From: Pseudomonas sp. SJZ079
GTDB lineage: Bacteria > Pseudomonadota > Gammaproteobacteria > Pseudomonadales > Pseudomonadaceae
Direction of reading: 5' to 3'
Assembly (NCBI RefSeq): GCF_007993865.1
Contig: NZ_VIUH01000030.1
Span: 1-54,213, forward strand
Length of the DNA: 54,213 bases
Below, in pieces: positions 9,362 through 18,526 of the stretch. Numbering within the stretch: the stretch's first letter is position 1; every line of letters starts with the position of its first letter. The position numbers and the translations under genes were made by a program. The notes under the pieces are model-generated. The model was given only the letters and a program-made list of their open reading frames with translations. It was not told the DNA's origin and did not search any database.

Positions 9362-10987
9362 TTAGACGGAGAAGCGCGCCACCAGCGTATTCAGGTCCAC
9401 CGCCAGGCGCGACAACTCCTGGCTGGAAGCACTGGTCTGGTTAGCCCCGGCCGAGGTCTGCAGGGACAGATCGCGGATGTTCACCAGGTTGCGGTCCACC
9501 TCGCGGGCAACCTGGGCCTGCTCCTCGGAGGCGCTGGCAATCACCAGGTTGCGCTCGCTGATCTGGCCGATGGCGACTGCGATCTCATCCAGCGCCTTGC
9601 CGGCCGCACGGGCCACCTCCAGGGTGTCGCGCGCGCGTCCATTACTGCTCTGCATGGCCGCGACCGCCTTGTCCGTACCTTGCTGAATACCGCTGACCAT
9701 CTGCTCGATTTCCTGAGTCGACTGCTGGGTACGATGCGCCAGCGCCCGCACCTCGTCCGCCACCACAGCGAAACCCCGTCCGGCATCGCCGGCCCGCGCT
9801 GCTTCGATAGCGGCATTCAGCGCCAACAGGTTGGTCTGTTCGGCGATTGAGCGAATTACATCGAGCACCTTGCTGATATCGCGCACCTTGTTGGCCAGGT
9901 CTTCCACCTCGGCGGCAGTAGTGGTCACGTCCTGCGCCAGGTGGCCGATGGAGTCGACGGTCTTGATCACCTGTTCACGACCATGTCGCGCCGTCAGGTC
10001 GGACTCGCGCGAGGCTTCTGAGGTGGTCACCGCATTGCGCGCCACCTCATCCACTGCGGCAGTCATCTGATTCACCGCCGTGGCGGCTTGTTCGATTTCA
10101 TTACTCTGCTGATGCAGGCCACGGGTGGCGTCTTCGGTCACCACGCTGAGCTCTTCCGAGGCGGAAGCCAACTGACTGGAGGAGTCGGAAATACCTTGAA
10201 TCGTCGTGCGCAGGCTCTGCTGCATGTTCTTCAGCGCGCTAAGCAAACGCGCCGGCTCGTCCTGCCCCTCGACCTCAATCTGCTGGGTCAGGTCGCCAGA
10301 AGCTATTACTTCGGCCACTTTCACGGCTTCGTTCAACGGCGTGACGATACTGCGGGTGAATAGCAGCGCCAACACCACGGTCGCCAGCGCCGCCAATACT
10401 ATGGTCACGATCACCCCATTACGCGCCGTCTCAAATACCTTTTGAGAGCGCAAAGTAGACTCTTTAGCCCCCTTATCATTGAATGCCACCAACTCTTCCA
10501 GGGCACGGGCCATCTCATCGCCTTGTACTTGCATGGGGCCAGAGACCAAGACCTGAGCTTCATCCAACTCATTACGTCTGTTCAGTTCGATGACCTTATC
10601 TTGATCCTTCAGGTACAGATCTTTGGCCCGCACAAACTTAGCAATGAACGACTTCTCTACGGGACTGTCAGCCGTGAGTTCGAACGTAGACAGTGCCTTG
10701 CTAAGATCGCCGCGCAACTCTTCTGCACGGCTGTAGTCCTTCTCGTTCAGCGCAGTCTCACGCTGCAACAACAGGCGTACAGATACGGTGCGCAGGCGCA
10801 GAAAGTTCTGACTGACCTGATTCAACGCCACAATGCTGGGTAACCAATTTTGATCGGTCTCGTCAGACCGCTTTTGCATCTCCGACATCTGCAGCAAGGC
10901 AAAGCCACCCAAAATCAACACCAGCAAAGCAACCACAGCAAAGCTAAGCGCAGACCGGAGGGCGATATTCAGATTCCGCAGCGTCAT
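9362..10987 (-). CDS. Methyl-accepting chemotaxis protein with four-helix-bundle sensor
   Basis: This is a 541-residue transmembrane chemoreceptor. It has a first membrane helix at about 10-32, a periplasmic region of about 155 residues predicted as a four-helix bundle (4HB_MCP), a second helix at about 190-212, HAMP, and a long cytoplasmic coiled coil. The signalling tip IRSIAEQTNLLALNAAIEAARAGDAGRGFAVVADEVRALA is intact. There is no C-terminal CheR/CheB-binding pentapeptide (it ends in ARFSV). A GGAG lies eight bases before the ATG. The ligand is unknown. Its position two to three operons from fabAB resembles that of PA1608 in P. aeruginosa. Confidence 0.92.
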   Translation of the reverse strand: MTLRNLNIALRSALSFAVVALLVLILGGFALLQMSEMQKRSDETDQNWLPSIVALNQVSQNFLRLRTVSVRLLLQRETALNEKDYSRAEELRGDLSKALSTFELTADSPVEKSFIAKFVRAKDLYLKDQDKVIELNRRNELDEAQVLVSGPMQVQGDEMARALEELVAFNDKGAKESTLRSQKVFETARNGVIVTIVLAALATVVLALLFTRSIVTPLNEAVKVAEVIASGDLTQQIEVEGQDEPARLLSALKNMQQSLRTTIQGISDSSSQLASASEELSVVTEDATRGLHQQSNEIEQAATAVNQMTAAVDEVARNAVTTSEASRESDLTARHGREQVIKTVDSIGHLAQDVTTTAAEVEDLANKVRDISKVLDVIRSIAEQTNLLALNAAIEAARAGDAGRGFAVVADEVRALAHRTQQSTQEIEQMVSGIQQGTDKAVAAMQSSNGRARDTLEVARAAGKALDEIAVAIGQISERNLVIASASEEQAQVAREVDRNLVNIRDLSLQTSAGANQTSASSQELSRLAVDLNTLVARFSV

Positions 10988-11127
10988 CGAGAAGCTCCTT
11001 CAAAGGCTGCCGCTGCCGCACCAGACACTGGCTACAGTCAGACGCCCAAGCACCGTTGTGAGTACAACATTGATTTACACTCTAGTTGAGTATCGGCACT
11101 CGACCGCCCGTTCTTGAGAGCCACTCA

Positions 11128-11168
11128 AGAAAAAAGCCCAAGCCATTGACTGACTTGAGCTTTTTTTC
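11128..11168 (-). terminator. Terminator of the DUF3859 gene
   Basis: AAAAAGCCCAAG pairs imperfectly with CTTGAGCTTTTT around a loop. On the minus strand the hairpin is followed by a T-run, as expected for the end of the DUF3859 gene. Confidence 0.75.
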
Positions 11169-11180
11169 ATCACAAGAGCC

Positions 11181-11645
11181 TTAACGTACGTCGAAACGCT
11201 GCTCCAGTAGCTTACGGTCCCCTTGAAACACCATAAAACGCCACTCTCCCGGCACCACTTCATGGGGCTCGGTGAACTCGAACGCCATAACCTCCTGAGC
11301 CGCTCCCGGCGCCAGCTTTTGCATCAACTCGAACTTGTCGTGTCGTATGCCATCGGGGGTGACGACGCCTGGCGTGAGATAGAACAACATCAGGGGAGCC
11401 TCATCCGCACGCTTACCTACCAAGTTGTAGCGTACGCCAAACTTGGTGCCGAGTTTGGCTGAGATTACCTCAGTACGTTCGATCTGCTGGCTGCTGCGGG
11501 CCAATATCCGCTCGCCAGGTTTGAAGTCATGCAGGGGACTGGCAAACGTGCCGTACTCCACGGCCCCCTCGACTCGTACCTCGGCATGCGCCAAGCCGGT
11601 CATGAACATAAGTGCGGCTAACGCACTGAAACGGGTGTAGGGCAT
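11181..11645 (-). CDS. Periplasmic DUF3859-type protein
   Basis: The 154-residue product has a signal peptide (cleavage after Gly-Leu-Ala-His-Ala, about residue 21) and one beta-rich domain of the DUF3859 type, including LGTKFGVRYNLVGK and the C-terminal FMVFQGDRKLLEQRFDV. The family has no assigned function that I know of. AGGAG stands six bases before the ATG. It is a single gene between the MCP and the amidohydrolase and has its own terminator. The sequence gives no hint of a ligand. Confidence 0.8.
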   Translation of the reverse strand: MPYTRFSALAALMFMTGLAHAEVRVEGAVEYGTFASPLHDFKPGERILARSSQQIERTEVISAKLGTKFGVRYNLVGKRADEAPLMLFYLTPGVVTPDGIRHDKFELMQKLAPGAAQEVMAFEFTEPHEVVPGEWRFMVFQGDRKLLEQRFDVR

Positions 11646-11708
11646 ATCTCGCTCCTTGTTTGGGATGGCGCGAGGCTATGACACCCTTGTGACAGCCGAA
11701 TGACAGCC

Positions 11709-12731
11709 TTACTTCGGCAACCCGTCCCGCACCCGACGCGGCAACACCGCCAGGAAATTATCGCGGGCGACCTGATGCGCCACCTTTTCCGGCAAAGCAT
11801 CGAGGAAGGGTGCAAAACCGCTGAGGTACTCGTCCAAGCTGTCGAAGCGCCCGACCACATCGGAACCCAACATGAATCGGGTCGGGTAACGGCTGACCAA
11901 GCGTAGCCACTCGGGATCGGGGCTTCCCTGCTTATCCAACAGGTACGGCTTGAGTACGCTCCAGGACAGATCGATGTACAGATTCGGGTAGTCCTCAAGC
12001 ATGCGTTGCAAGGTCGGTAAGAGAAAGTCCAACTTCTTCTGATGGCGGTGGATTTCCACACTAGTGCCAGCATGTGCCCAGATGAAGCGAACACTCGGAT
12101 GGTTGCGCAGCGGATCTTCAATTTCTTGTAAATACAGTGGGTTACGCTCACGTTTTGAAGTGATATTGGAATGTAACATCACCGGTAAATCGTGCTCGGC
12201 GGCCAGGTGATAGACCCGCGCCAAAGCCTCATTATTCGCGCGGGGTACATCGCCGGAAATCAATGCGGTGAGATCGTCATGCCGGGTGAACACTTCGCCG
12301 ATGCCCTGCCACAACCCCGGATCGAGTTCGAGCATGCGCTGGATATGCGCATCGGCGTTTTTGTCATTGGGGTTGAAGCCGGATAGAAATGGATGAAAGC
12401 GTTGCCGCTGTTTCTCCGATAACTGTTTATAGGCATGGGCGATCAGCACGTCGGTGGCGCTGTACCAGTAGGCGTCCGCATCATCACCGGCGTAATAGCG
12501 CGGCCGCTTCGGTTCGTTTTCATGCCATTTTTTCGCCACAGGGATACCGGAGAGCATCACATGGTCGACATTCGCCGCCGACATCTGTTTGAGCAAATCA
12601 GGCATGCCGGCGCTTTCCTGGAAGAAGTCCACGTAGTGCAGATGGGCATCGCTGTAACGGTATTCGCGTGCCTGTACAGCGCTGACAGACAGGCCAATGA
12701 GCAGGGCAAGGGTCAAATATAGAAAGCGCAA
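11709..12731 (-). CDS. Exported amidohydrolase-family metal-dependent hydrolase
   Basis: The 340-residue product combines a signal peptide (about 1-21, ending SAVQA) with an amidohydrolase TIM barrel. Visible metal-site motifs are DAHLH near the mature N-terminus, the HSN motif (LPVMLHSNITS), the WAHAG motif and a late Asp in FMLGSDVVG. The fold is of the amidohydrolase-2 type. I chose the TTG at 12731 because a perfect AGGAGG stands seven bases before it and the hydrophobic signal then starts directly; an upstream TTG at 12749 would translate through that ribosome site. The substrate is unknown, and the periplasmic location is unusual for the superfamily. Confidence 0.78.
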   Translation of the reverse strand: MRFLYLTLALLIGLSVSAVQAREYRYSDAHLHYVDFFQESAGMPDLLKQMSAANVDHVMLSGIPVAKKWHENEPKRPRYYAGDDADAYWYSATDVLIAHAYKQLSEKQRQRFHPFLSGFNPNDKNADAHIQRMLELDPGLWQGIGEVFTRHDDLTALISGDVPRANNEALARVYHLAAEHDLPVMLHSNITSKRERNPLYLQEIEDPLRNHPSVRFIWAHAGTSVEIHRHQKKLDFLLPTLQRMLEDYPNLYIDLSWSVLKPYLLDKQGSPDPEWLRLVSRYPTRFMLGSDVVGRFDSLDEYLSGFAPFLDALPEKVAHQVARDNFLAVLPRRVRDGLPK

Positions 12732-12902
12732 AGGGTGTCCTCCTGACAATCGAGCAGGGTAGACCCAGATAAGCCTGCGCGGGTTCAGTGCACGCTCACA
12801 GGCATTACCCGTGGCGTAGTCGGTGCATCTCGGCGCGCCAGCCCGTGGAAGCGGCTGAACGCACCAGCCTGGAAAGCCAGTCAGCCCCCTGCGTACAGGC
12901 GG

Positions 12903-13688
12903 CTATTGAGCGGCAAACACCTCATCGAACAACTCATCCATCGCCCGATAGGCGCGACTTGCGACTAGCGGATGGTATGCGTTGCGTCCTGGCACATTCG
13001 CCAGCGGGTTGGTGAAGGAATGCACTGCGCCGCCATAGCTGACCAGTTGCCAGTCGGTTTTTGCGGCTTTCATCTCGGCGATAAAACCATCGACCTGTGC
13101 CGGCGGTACCGAGGGATCATCCGCACCATGCAGCACCAGCACCGGCGCCTTGATGTTCTGGGCATCAGCCGGATTTGGCGTATCCAGGTTGCCATGGAAG
13201 GACACGAAGCCTTTCAGCGGCGCCCCCGAACGGGCCAACTCCAGCACCGTACCGCCACCGAAACAGAAGCCTATAGCCCCTAGTTTGTCGGCATCCAAGG
13301 CGACTTGATCACCCTGTTGCTTCATCACCTCGACCGCAGCCTGGGCGCGCTTGCGCATCAGGGCTCTATCCGCCCGCACGGCCCCGGCTGCCGCCCCGGC
13401 CTCCTCGGCGTTGGCAGGTCGTATCGCCTTACCGTACATGTCGGCCATAAACACCACGTACTTGTCGCCCGCGACGAGCGCCGCCTGCTTCACCGAGTTA
13501 TCGGTAACACCGAGCCAGTCCGGCACCATCAATAATCCGGGGCGCTGACCGGTCACCGCATCGTCATAGATCAAACGGCCCTCGAAGGCCTGACCATCAA
13601 TCTCATAAGGCACGGGTTTGACCACGACGGCAGCCTCAGCCAAACCGGCCAGGCCAACTAGAGCAAGGGGTATAAGTGATCTGTTCAT
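12903..13688 (-). CDS. Exported dienelactone hydrolase-family protein
   Basis: This is a 261-residue alpha/beta hydrolase of the dienelactone hydrolase family with an N-terminal signal peptide (MNRSLIPLALVGLAGLAEA). The nucleophile elbow GFCFGGG carries Cys, as in true dienelactone hydrolases. Asp in LHGADDPSVPP and His in YGGAVHSFTNP complete a Cys-Asp-His triad. I chose the ATG at 13688: GGGAG stands eight bases upstream, and the in-frame GTG at 13697 has none. Many such exported members act on unknown esters. It stands alone between the amidohydrolase and htpG. Confidence 0.85.
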   Translation of the reverse strand: MNRSLIPLALVGLAGLAEAAVVVKPVPYEIDGQAFEGRLIYDDAVTGQRPGLLMVPDWLGVTDNSVKQAALVAGDKYVVFMADMYGKAIRPANAEEAGAAAGAVRADRALMRKRAQAAVEVMKQQGDQVALDADKLGAIGFCFGGGTVLELARSGAPLKGFVSFHGNLDTPNPADAQNIKAPVLVLHGADDPSVPPAQVDGFIAEMKAAKTDWQLVSYGGAVHSFTNPLANVPGRNAYHPLVASRAYRAMDELFDEVFAAQ

Positions 13689-13749
13689 CGAGCGCACTCC
13701 CGTTCAAGGGTTAACCCTTTCAACGGTAGCGCCTGTTATTCAATAGCCA

Positions 13750-13778
13750 AGAAAAAAGCCCGCATTGCGGGCTTATTC
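13750..13778 (-). terminator. Terminator of htpG
   Basis: AAGCCCGC-ATT-GCGGGCTT forms a compact hairpin followed on the minus strand by a run of T, 20 bases beyond the htpG stop. Confidence 0.88.
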
Positions 13779-13795
13779 CTTACTGGGGGGGTATA

Positions 13796-15700
13796 TCAGG
13801 CCGAAAGTTCGACCAGCAATTTGTTCAGCCGCTGCACATAAGCCGCCGGGTCCTTCAGGCTATCGCCCGCCGCCAGAGCCGCCTGGTCGAAGAGGATGTG
13901 CGACAGATCGCCAAAACGATCCTCGTCCGGCTCGGCATCCAGGCGCTCGATCAGCGGATGAGCAGGGTTGAACTCGAAGATAGGCTTGGAATCCGGCACT
14001 TTCTGCCCGCTGGCTTCGAGAATCTGGCGCATCTGCAAGCCAAGGTCCTGTTCGCCAATGGCCAAAATAGCCGGCGAATCGGTGAGACGGTGCGACACTC
14101 GCACCTCGGCGACTTGTTCGCCAAGGGCGGTTTTCAGACGCTCGACCAAACCTTCCTTACTCTTGGCCACTTCTTCCTGAGCCTGCTTGTCCTCTTCAGA
14201 GTCCAGCTTGCCCAGGTCCAGGTCGCCACGTGCGACATCGACGAAGTGCTTGCCGTCGAACTCGGTGAGGTAGCTCATCAGCCATTCATCGATACGGTCG
14301 GTGAGCAGCAACACTTCGATGCCTTTCTTGCGGAAGACCTCCAGGTGCGGGCTGTTCTTGACCTGGGCGTAGGATTCGCCGGTCAGGTAGTAGACCTTGT
14401 CCTGGCCTTCTTTCATTCGGCCGAGGTACTCGGCCAGCGAGACGACCTGCTCGCCGCTGGCATCCTGAGTGGAGGCGAAGCGCAGCAAACCGGCAATCTT
14501 TTCCTTGTTGGCGAAGTCTTCCGCCGGACCTTCCTTGAGCACCTGACCGAAGTTCTTCCAGAACGCCTTGTACTGCTCCGCATCGTTCTTCGCCAGTTTC
14601 TCCAGCATATCCAAGACACGCTTGGTCAGCGCCGACTTCATCGAGTCGATGATCGGATCCTTCTGCAGAATCTCGCGGGAGATGTTCAGCGACAGGTCAT
14701 TGGAATCCACCACGCCCTTGATGAAGCGCAGGTACAGCGGCAGGAATTCGTCGGCCTGATCCATGATGAACACACGCTGTACGTACAGCTTGAGGCCCTT
14801 GGAGGCGTCGCGCTGGTACAGGTCGAACGGCGCACGGCCAGGCACATAGAGCAGCGAGGTGTATTCCAGCTTGCCCTCGACCTTGTTGTGGCTCCAGCTC
14901 AGTGGGTTCTCGAAGTCGTGGGCGACGTGCTTGTAGAACTCCTGGTACTCCTCGTCCTTGATCTCAGTACGCGGCCGAGTCCAGAGCGCACTGGCGCGGT
15001 TGACGGTTTCCCACTCAACTTCGGCCGGCTTGTCTTTCTCCTCACCGTGGTGTTCTTTTGGCAGTTCGATCGGCAGGGCGATGTGGTCGGAGTACTTCTT
15101 GATGATGTTGCGCAGGCGCCAGCCATCGGCGAACTCTTCTTCGCCCTTCTTCAGGTGCAGCACGATGCGGCTGCCGCGCTCGGCTTTTTCGATGGTCGCA
15201 ACCTCGAAATCACCCTCACCTTTCGACGACCAGTGCACGCCCTCGCCTGCTGTCAGACCGGCGCGACGGCTGAAGACATCGACCTTGTCGGCGACGATAA
15301 ACGCGGAATAGAAGCCCACGCCAAACTGACCGATCAGGTGCGAATCCTTCTTCTGATCGCCCGAGAGGTTCTTCAGGAAGTCGGAAGTGCCCGATTTAGC
15401 GATGGTGCCCAGGTGGGTAATCGCTTCCTCGCGGCTCATGCCAATGCCGTTGTCTTCGAGGGTGAGGGTCTTGGCTGCTTTGTCGAAGCTGATGCGGATC
15501 TTTAGCTCGGCCCCACCTTCCAGTAACTCGGGCTTGGCCAGCGCTTCGAAGCGCAGCTTATCGCTAGCATCCGAGGCGTTGGAAATCAGTTCCCGGAGGA
15601 AGATTTCCTTATTCGAATACATCGAATGAATCATCAGGTGAAGCATTTGCTTCACCTCGGTCTGGAAGCCCAGGGTTTCTTTTTGAGTTTCCACACTCAT
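13796..15700 (-). CDS. htpG: Hsp90-family molecular chaperone HtpG
   Basis: This 634-residue cytosolic ATP-dependent chaperone has standard bacterial Hsp90 length. The N-terminal GHKL ATPase motifs are intact: ELISNASDASDKLRFEAL, LEDNGIGMSREE and GQFGVGFYSAF. The middle domain includes SWSHNKVEGK, VQRVFIMD and SLNISREILQ. The C-terminal dimerisation domain ends in ELSA, without the eukaryotic MEEVD tail. It has its own terminator. It is probably induced by heat, but I could not mark a sigma-32 promoter with confidence in the 100 bases upstream. Confidence 0.98.
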   Translation of the reverse strand: MSVETQKETLGFQTEVKQMLHLMIHSMYSNKEIFLRELISNASDASDKLRFEALAKPELLEGGAELKIRISFDKAAKTLTLEDNGIGMSREEAITHLGTIAKSGTSDFLKNLSGDQKKDSHLIGQFGVGFYSAFIVADKVDVFSRRAGLTAGEGVHWSSKGEGDFEVATIEKAERGSRIVLHLKKGEEEFADGWRLRNIIKKYSDHIALPIELPKEHHGEEKDKPAEVEWETVNRASALWTRPRTEIKDEEYQEFYKHVAHDFENPLSWSHNKVEGKLEYTSLLYVPGRAPFDLYQRDASKGLKLYVQRVFIMDQADEFLPLYLRFIKGVVDSNDLSLNISREILQKDPIIDSMKSALTKRVLDMLEKLAKNDAEQYKAFWKNFGQVLKEGPAEDFANKEKIAGLLRFASTQDASGEQVVSLAEYLGRMKEGQDKVYYLTGESYAQVKNSPHLEVFRKKGIEVLLLTDRIDEWLMSYLTEFDGKHFVDVARGDLDLGKLDSEEDKQAQEEVAKSKEGLVERLKTALGEQVAEVRVSHRLTDSPAILAIGEQDLGLQMRQILEASGQKVPDSKPIFEFNPAHPLIERLDAEPDEDRFGDLSHILFDQAALAAGDSLKDPAAYVQRLNKLLVELSA

Positions 15701-15800
15701 GGTCGTTTAACTCCACATTGTTGACGTGAGCCGCAGCGCGGCGGATGTCATGCAGATGGGGGCTTCGACTGGGATTTCAAGTGTTTAGTCAATTCATGGC

Positions 15801-17063
15801 TCAGGGTTCGAGCAGCTCGATCCGGTTGACCTCATCTGGGCTCAGGCTGTAACTGGCCACGCCCTGGCTCTTCAGGCGTTGGCGAATGACGATGCGACCG
15901 TCTTGATCGACGCCCTGGAAACGCCCTTCGGCATTGCTGCCACGTACAGTCGACACCCGCATCGTCAGGTTCTGGTAACGACTGGGGTTGCGCAGCAAGG
16001 CGTTCAGGCTGAAACGCACTCGGCGATCCAGTGGGCGACCGACACGCTCGCCGCTTGGCTCTTTGACCGCCTCGGCGGATACCTGGCTGGCGACTGGTGC
16101 CGGGGCACGGCTGATTTCCGGCAATGACGCGAAGCGATCGCCCCGGACAGACCAACCCTCGACCTCGCTCTTGCTCAGCAGAATCGGCAGGGTCTGCAGT
16201 TGCCCCTTGATCTTGGCCTCGACCTGCAGTTCGACACTCTTCGCCGGCAACGTGATCGGCGGCAGCTTGCTCAGCCGCACCCTGCGGGTAACAAAGCGGC
16301 GTTGTAAGTAATCGCTGATGATGAAGGCCAGGGTATCGGCAGAGTCGACATGTCGATCGACCTTGCCGGCACGGTAGCGCAAGCCATCGCTGAACAACTC
16401 GACCTTACCGCTCAAGGTGGTCTTGAACTGTGCCGGTAGCACCAGATGGAAATCGCCGATCAGCTTGTTCGGCGGCAGCGGCTTGAGGTCCAGGTGCAGG
16501 GTGTAGCCGCGAGCCAGTCGGCGCGCCTCGGGCAGATCTTGCTCCGGCAACAGCCAGCTGACCTCGACTTCCGGCAAGGGTCCCTTATCGCCTGGTAAAA
16601 CATCCAGACGCACAACATCGTTCACCGGCTCGACCAGGCGGATAACGATCTCGCGCCGCGCGAAGAAATCGCCCCCTTCGCGCAGACTGAGCACGCCATC
16701 GATCAACTCGCCCTGCTGCGGCGAGAAGGGTTGGCCATGCAGTTCGCCACGCAACTCGATGGCCAGGTCAGCAGGCAACTGCGCCTCGGCCTTGAGCCAT
16801 TGCAGGCTAAGGATGGCTTGCAGGCGTTGTGAGTCCTGACTGGCCAGCAGCGTCAGGCCGACAATCAAGGGAATCAGGCCCAAAGCGCTGAGTCCCACGG
16901 CCTGGCGCGCCATGCGCCAGTGCCGCAGGACATACAGCAGGGTCAGCGGCGGCAGCAGGCTGGCCCAGCCCCACAACAGGCTGGTACCAAACGCGCGCGT
17001 CACCAGCCAGACCAGCCCGGCGAGGATTAGCAGCAAGCCGCCGAGGATCAACAACGCAGACAT
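15801..17063 (-). CDS. Conserved membrane-anchored protein of unknown function
   Basis: I do not recognise a functionally named family. The 420-residue product has three hydrophobic segments in its first 75 residues (about 3-21, 28-46 and 55-74), and the remaining 345 residues look like beta-rich soluble domains. The C-terminal 80 residues (NALLRNPSRYQNLTMRVSTVRGSNAEGRFQG...DEVNRIELLEP) resemble a small beta-barrel segment. An AAGGAA precedes the ATG by five bases. It is followed on the same strand by htpG but is separated from it by about 100 bases. Orthologues are, to my recollection, common in Pseudomonas beside htpG and are often mislabelled as transporters. Confidence 0.6.
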   Translation of the reverse strand: MSALLILGGLLLILAGLVWLVTRAFGTSLLWGWASLLPPLTLLYVLRHWRMARQAVGLSALGLIPLIVGLTLLASQDSQRLQAILSLQWLKAEAQLPADLAIELRGELHGQPFSPQQGELIDGVLSLREGGDFFARREIVIRLVEPVNDVVRLDVLPGDKGPLPEVEVSWLLPEQDLPEARRLARGYTLHLDLKPLPPNKLIGDFHLVLPAQFKTTLSGKVELFSDGLRYRAGKVDRHVDSADTLAFIISDYLQRRFVTRRVRLSKLPPITLPAKSVELQVEAKIKGQLQTLPILLSKSEVEGWSVRGDRFASLPEISRAPAPVASQVSAEAVKEPSGERVGRPLDRRVRFSLNALLRNPSRYQNLTMRVSTVRGSNAEGRFQGVDQDGRIVIRQRLKSQGVASYSLSPDEVNRIELLEP

Positions 17064-17110
17064 TCGTATTCCTTGTGGGTAGGTCGGCCTGCTCTCACGG
17101 TCAGCCGCAC

Positions 17111-17557
17111 CTAAGGCTCATCGACCTTGAAGTGCGCACGGGCCGTGGCGATGGGCTCGGTTTGCTTGGTTTGCCAGGCCGTAATTGCGACGTTGGCCAC
17201 GCGACGCCCCTGGCGCCACACCTGACACTGGGCATAGGTGTCACGATAATGACCTGCGCGTAGGTAATCTATCGAGAAGTCGATGATTTTCGGCAAATGT
17301 GGCGTACCCATGAACATCAGCAGATGAAGCATGGCAGCCTGTTCCATAAGACCGGCGATCACCCCGCCATGAATCGCCGGCAAAATCGGGTTACCGATGT
17401 TGTCCTTGTTCGCCGGCAGGCGAAAGACCATGTCGTCACCCAGGCGCAGACATTCGATGCCGAGCAGCTTGGCATAGGGGATCAGGTTGATTAGCGGGTC
17501 GTAATCATTCTGATCATGGGCCTGGCGCACCAGTTGATCGAGGTTCAAGCCGCTCAT
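17111..17557 (-). CDS. PaaI-type hotdog thioesterase (second of a pair)
   Basis: This is a 148-residue hotdog-fold protein of the PaaI/YigI thioesterase group, cytosolic. The active-site helix region AIHGGVIAGLMEQAAMLHL carries the HGG(V/A) motif with a downstream acidic residue, and the DFSIDYLRAGH segment matches the second strand and substrate-contact region. The start overlaps the stop of the upstream thioesterase gene by four bases, so the two are translated together and may form a heterodimer. The acyl-CoA substrate is unknown. Confidence 0.83.
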   Translation of the reverse strand: MSGLNLDQLVRQAHDQNDYDPLINLIPYAKLLGIECLRLGDDMVFRLPANKDNIGNPILPAIHGGVIAGLMEQAAMLHLLMFMGTPHLPKIIDFSIDYLRAGHYRDTYAQCQVWRQGRRVANVAITAWQTKQTEPIATARAHFKVDEP

Positions 17558-18030
17558 GCGCCAGCGCCTTGAATAGTGCGCTGCAGTTCTTTATTGCCTT
17601 GAAGACCCTTGCCCATGCGCATAAAGGTGCCGACCACGTGGGCGATCGGTTGCTGGGGGTCATCCTGGTAGGCATAGCCGCGGGTGAAGATGATGTTCGG
17701 CGTAACCCGGTAACACTCGGCAAAACCGTAGACATCCTTATCCGGCTCGGCTGGGTGCATGTAATCGATGCGCAGGTCGAGTGTCGGGCATGCCTCGAAT
17801 TCGGGCAGCGCGCAGACAATGGAGATACCGCAGGTGGTGTCCATCAGGGTGGTGATGGCCCCGCCGTGAACAACCCCGGTTTGCGGATTGCCGACTATCT
17901 GCGGGCTGTAAGGCAAGTGCAGGGTCAGGCCCTGCGGATCGGCACTCAGGACCTGGATACCGAGCACCTGACAATGGCGCAAGGCCGACAAAAAACGCTG
18001 CGCTCGCTCGAGAATAACGGTATCGCTCAT
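17554..18030 (-). CDS. PaaI-type hotdog thioesterase (first of a pair)
   Basis: The 158-residue hotdog-fold thioesterase shows the motif VVHGGAITTLMDTTCGI, with HGG and the catalytic Asp in place, and the LDLRIDYMHPAEPDK strand. It is related to, but not a close copy of, the overlapping downstream gene. The two overlap by four bases (ATGA), which supports a stable pair or heterodimer. PaaI-type enzymes hydrolyse acyl- or aryl-CoA thioesters; the specificity cannot be read from the sequence. Confidence 0.85.
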   Translation of the reverse strand: MSDTVILERAQRFLSALRHCQVLGIQVLSADPQGLTLHLPYSPQIVGNPQTGVVHGGAITTLMDTTCGISIVCALPEFEACPTLDLRIDYMHPAEPDKDVYGFAECYRVTPNIIFTRGYAYQDDPQQPIAHVVGTFMRMGKGLQGNKELQRTIQGAGA

Positions 18031-18220
18031 TGATTCAGTCCCATAACACCGACATAGGGGGCGCGCATAATAACGCCTGGCAGCGACTGCGGCACTTCAG
18101 AGCGACTAGAGCAGTGAGCACTTCCCAGTAAAACGCCGGGAACTTCATAGAACTAATGATGTTCAAAAGGCCATGTCTGGGGCCCCCAGCGATAACGAAC
18201 ACTTACAAGGAGTACTGACT

Positions 18221-18469
18221 GTGCAAAAACCATTTACTTATGCCCTGCTTCTCGCCGCTACTTTGGCGTTGGCTGCCTGTGATGACACCCCGAAAGACAA
18301 GATGGAGTCCGCTAAGGAGTCTCTTTCGGAAGCCACCGAGTCCATGGGCGATGCTATCGAGCAGAAAGCCGATCAAGTAATGGGCACTGAACCGACCACC
18401 GGCGAAAAAATCGAAGACTCTATGAATGACGCCGCTGACGAGGTGAAAGACGCAGTCGACGGTCAGTAA
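18221..18469 (+). CDS. Small lipoprotein with acidic helical repeats
   Basis: The 82-residue product is a lipoprotein: the signal ends in LALAAC, a clear lipobox, so Cys20 would be lipidated. The mature part is highly acidic and amphipathic (KMESAKESLSEATESMGDAIEQKADQVMG), like a short coiled-coil or CsbD/YtxH-like stress peptide. I chose the GTG at 18221 because AAGGAG stands eight bases before it; the longer frame from 18173 would bury the signal peptide. It is monocistronic with a strong terminator. The function is unknown; an envelope role is likely. Confidence 0.8.
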   Translation: MQKPFTYALLLAATLALAACDDTPKDKMESAKESLSEATESMGDAIEQKADQVMGTEPTTGEKIEDSMNDAADEVKDAVDGQ

Positions 18470-18480
18470 CCGAGCTGATT

Positions 18481-18520
18481 GAACGACAAGGCCCGCATGA
18501 TGCGGGCCTTGTCGTTTCTG
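18481..18520 (+). terminator. Terminator of the small lipoprotein gene
   Basis: ACGACAAGGCCCGCA pairs with TGCGGGCCTTGTCGT, followed by TTT. It has the same outer arms as the hairpins at about 4668 and 9301. Confidence 0.88.
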
Positions 18521-18526
18521 CAGCAG

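Noticed and set aside
13898..15505. Long open frame antisense to htpG
   Set aside because: Same shadow effect: high GC at third positions of htpG keeps the opposite frame open. There is no ribosome site or recognisable domain.
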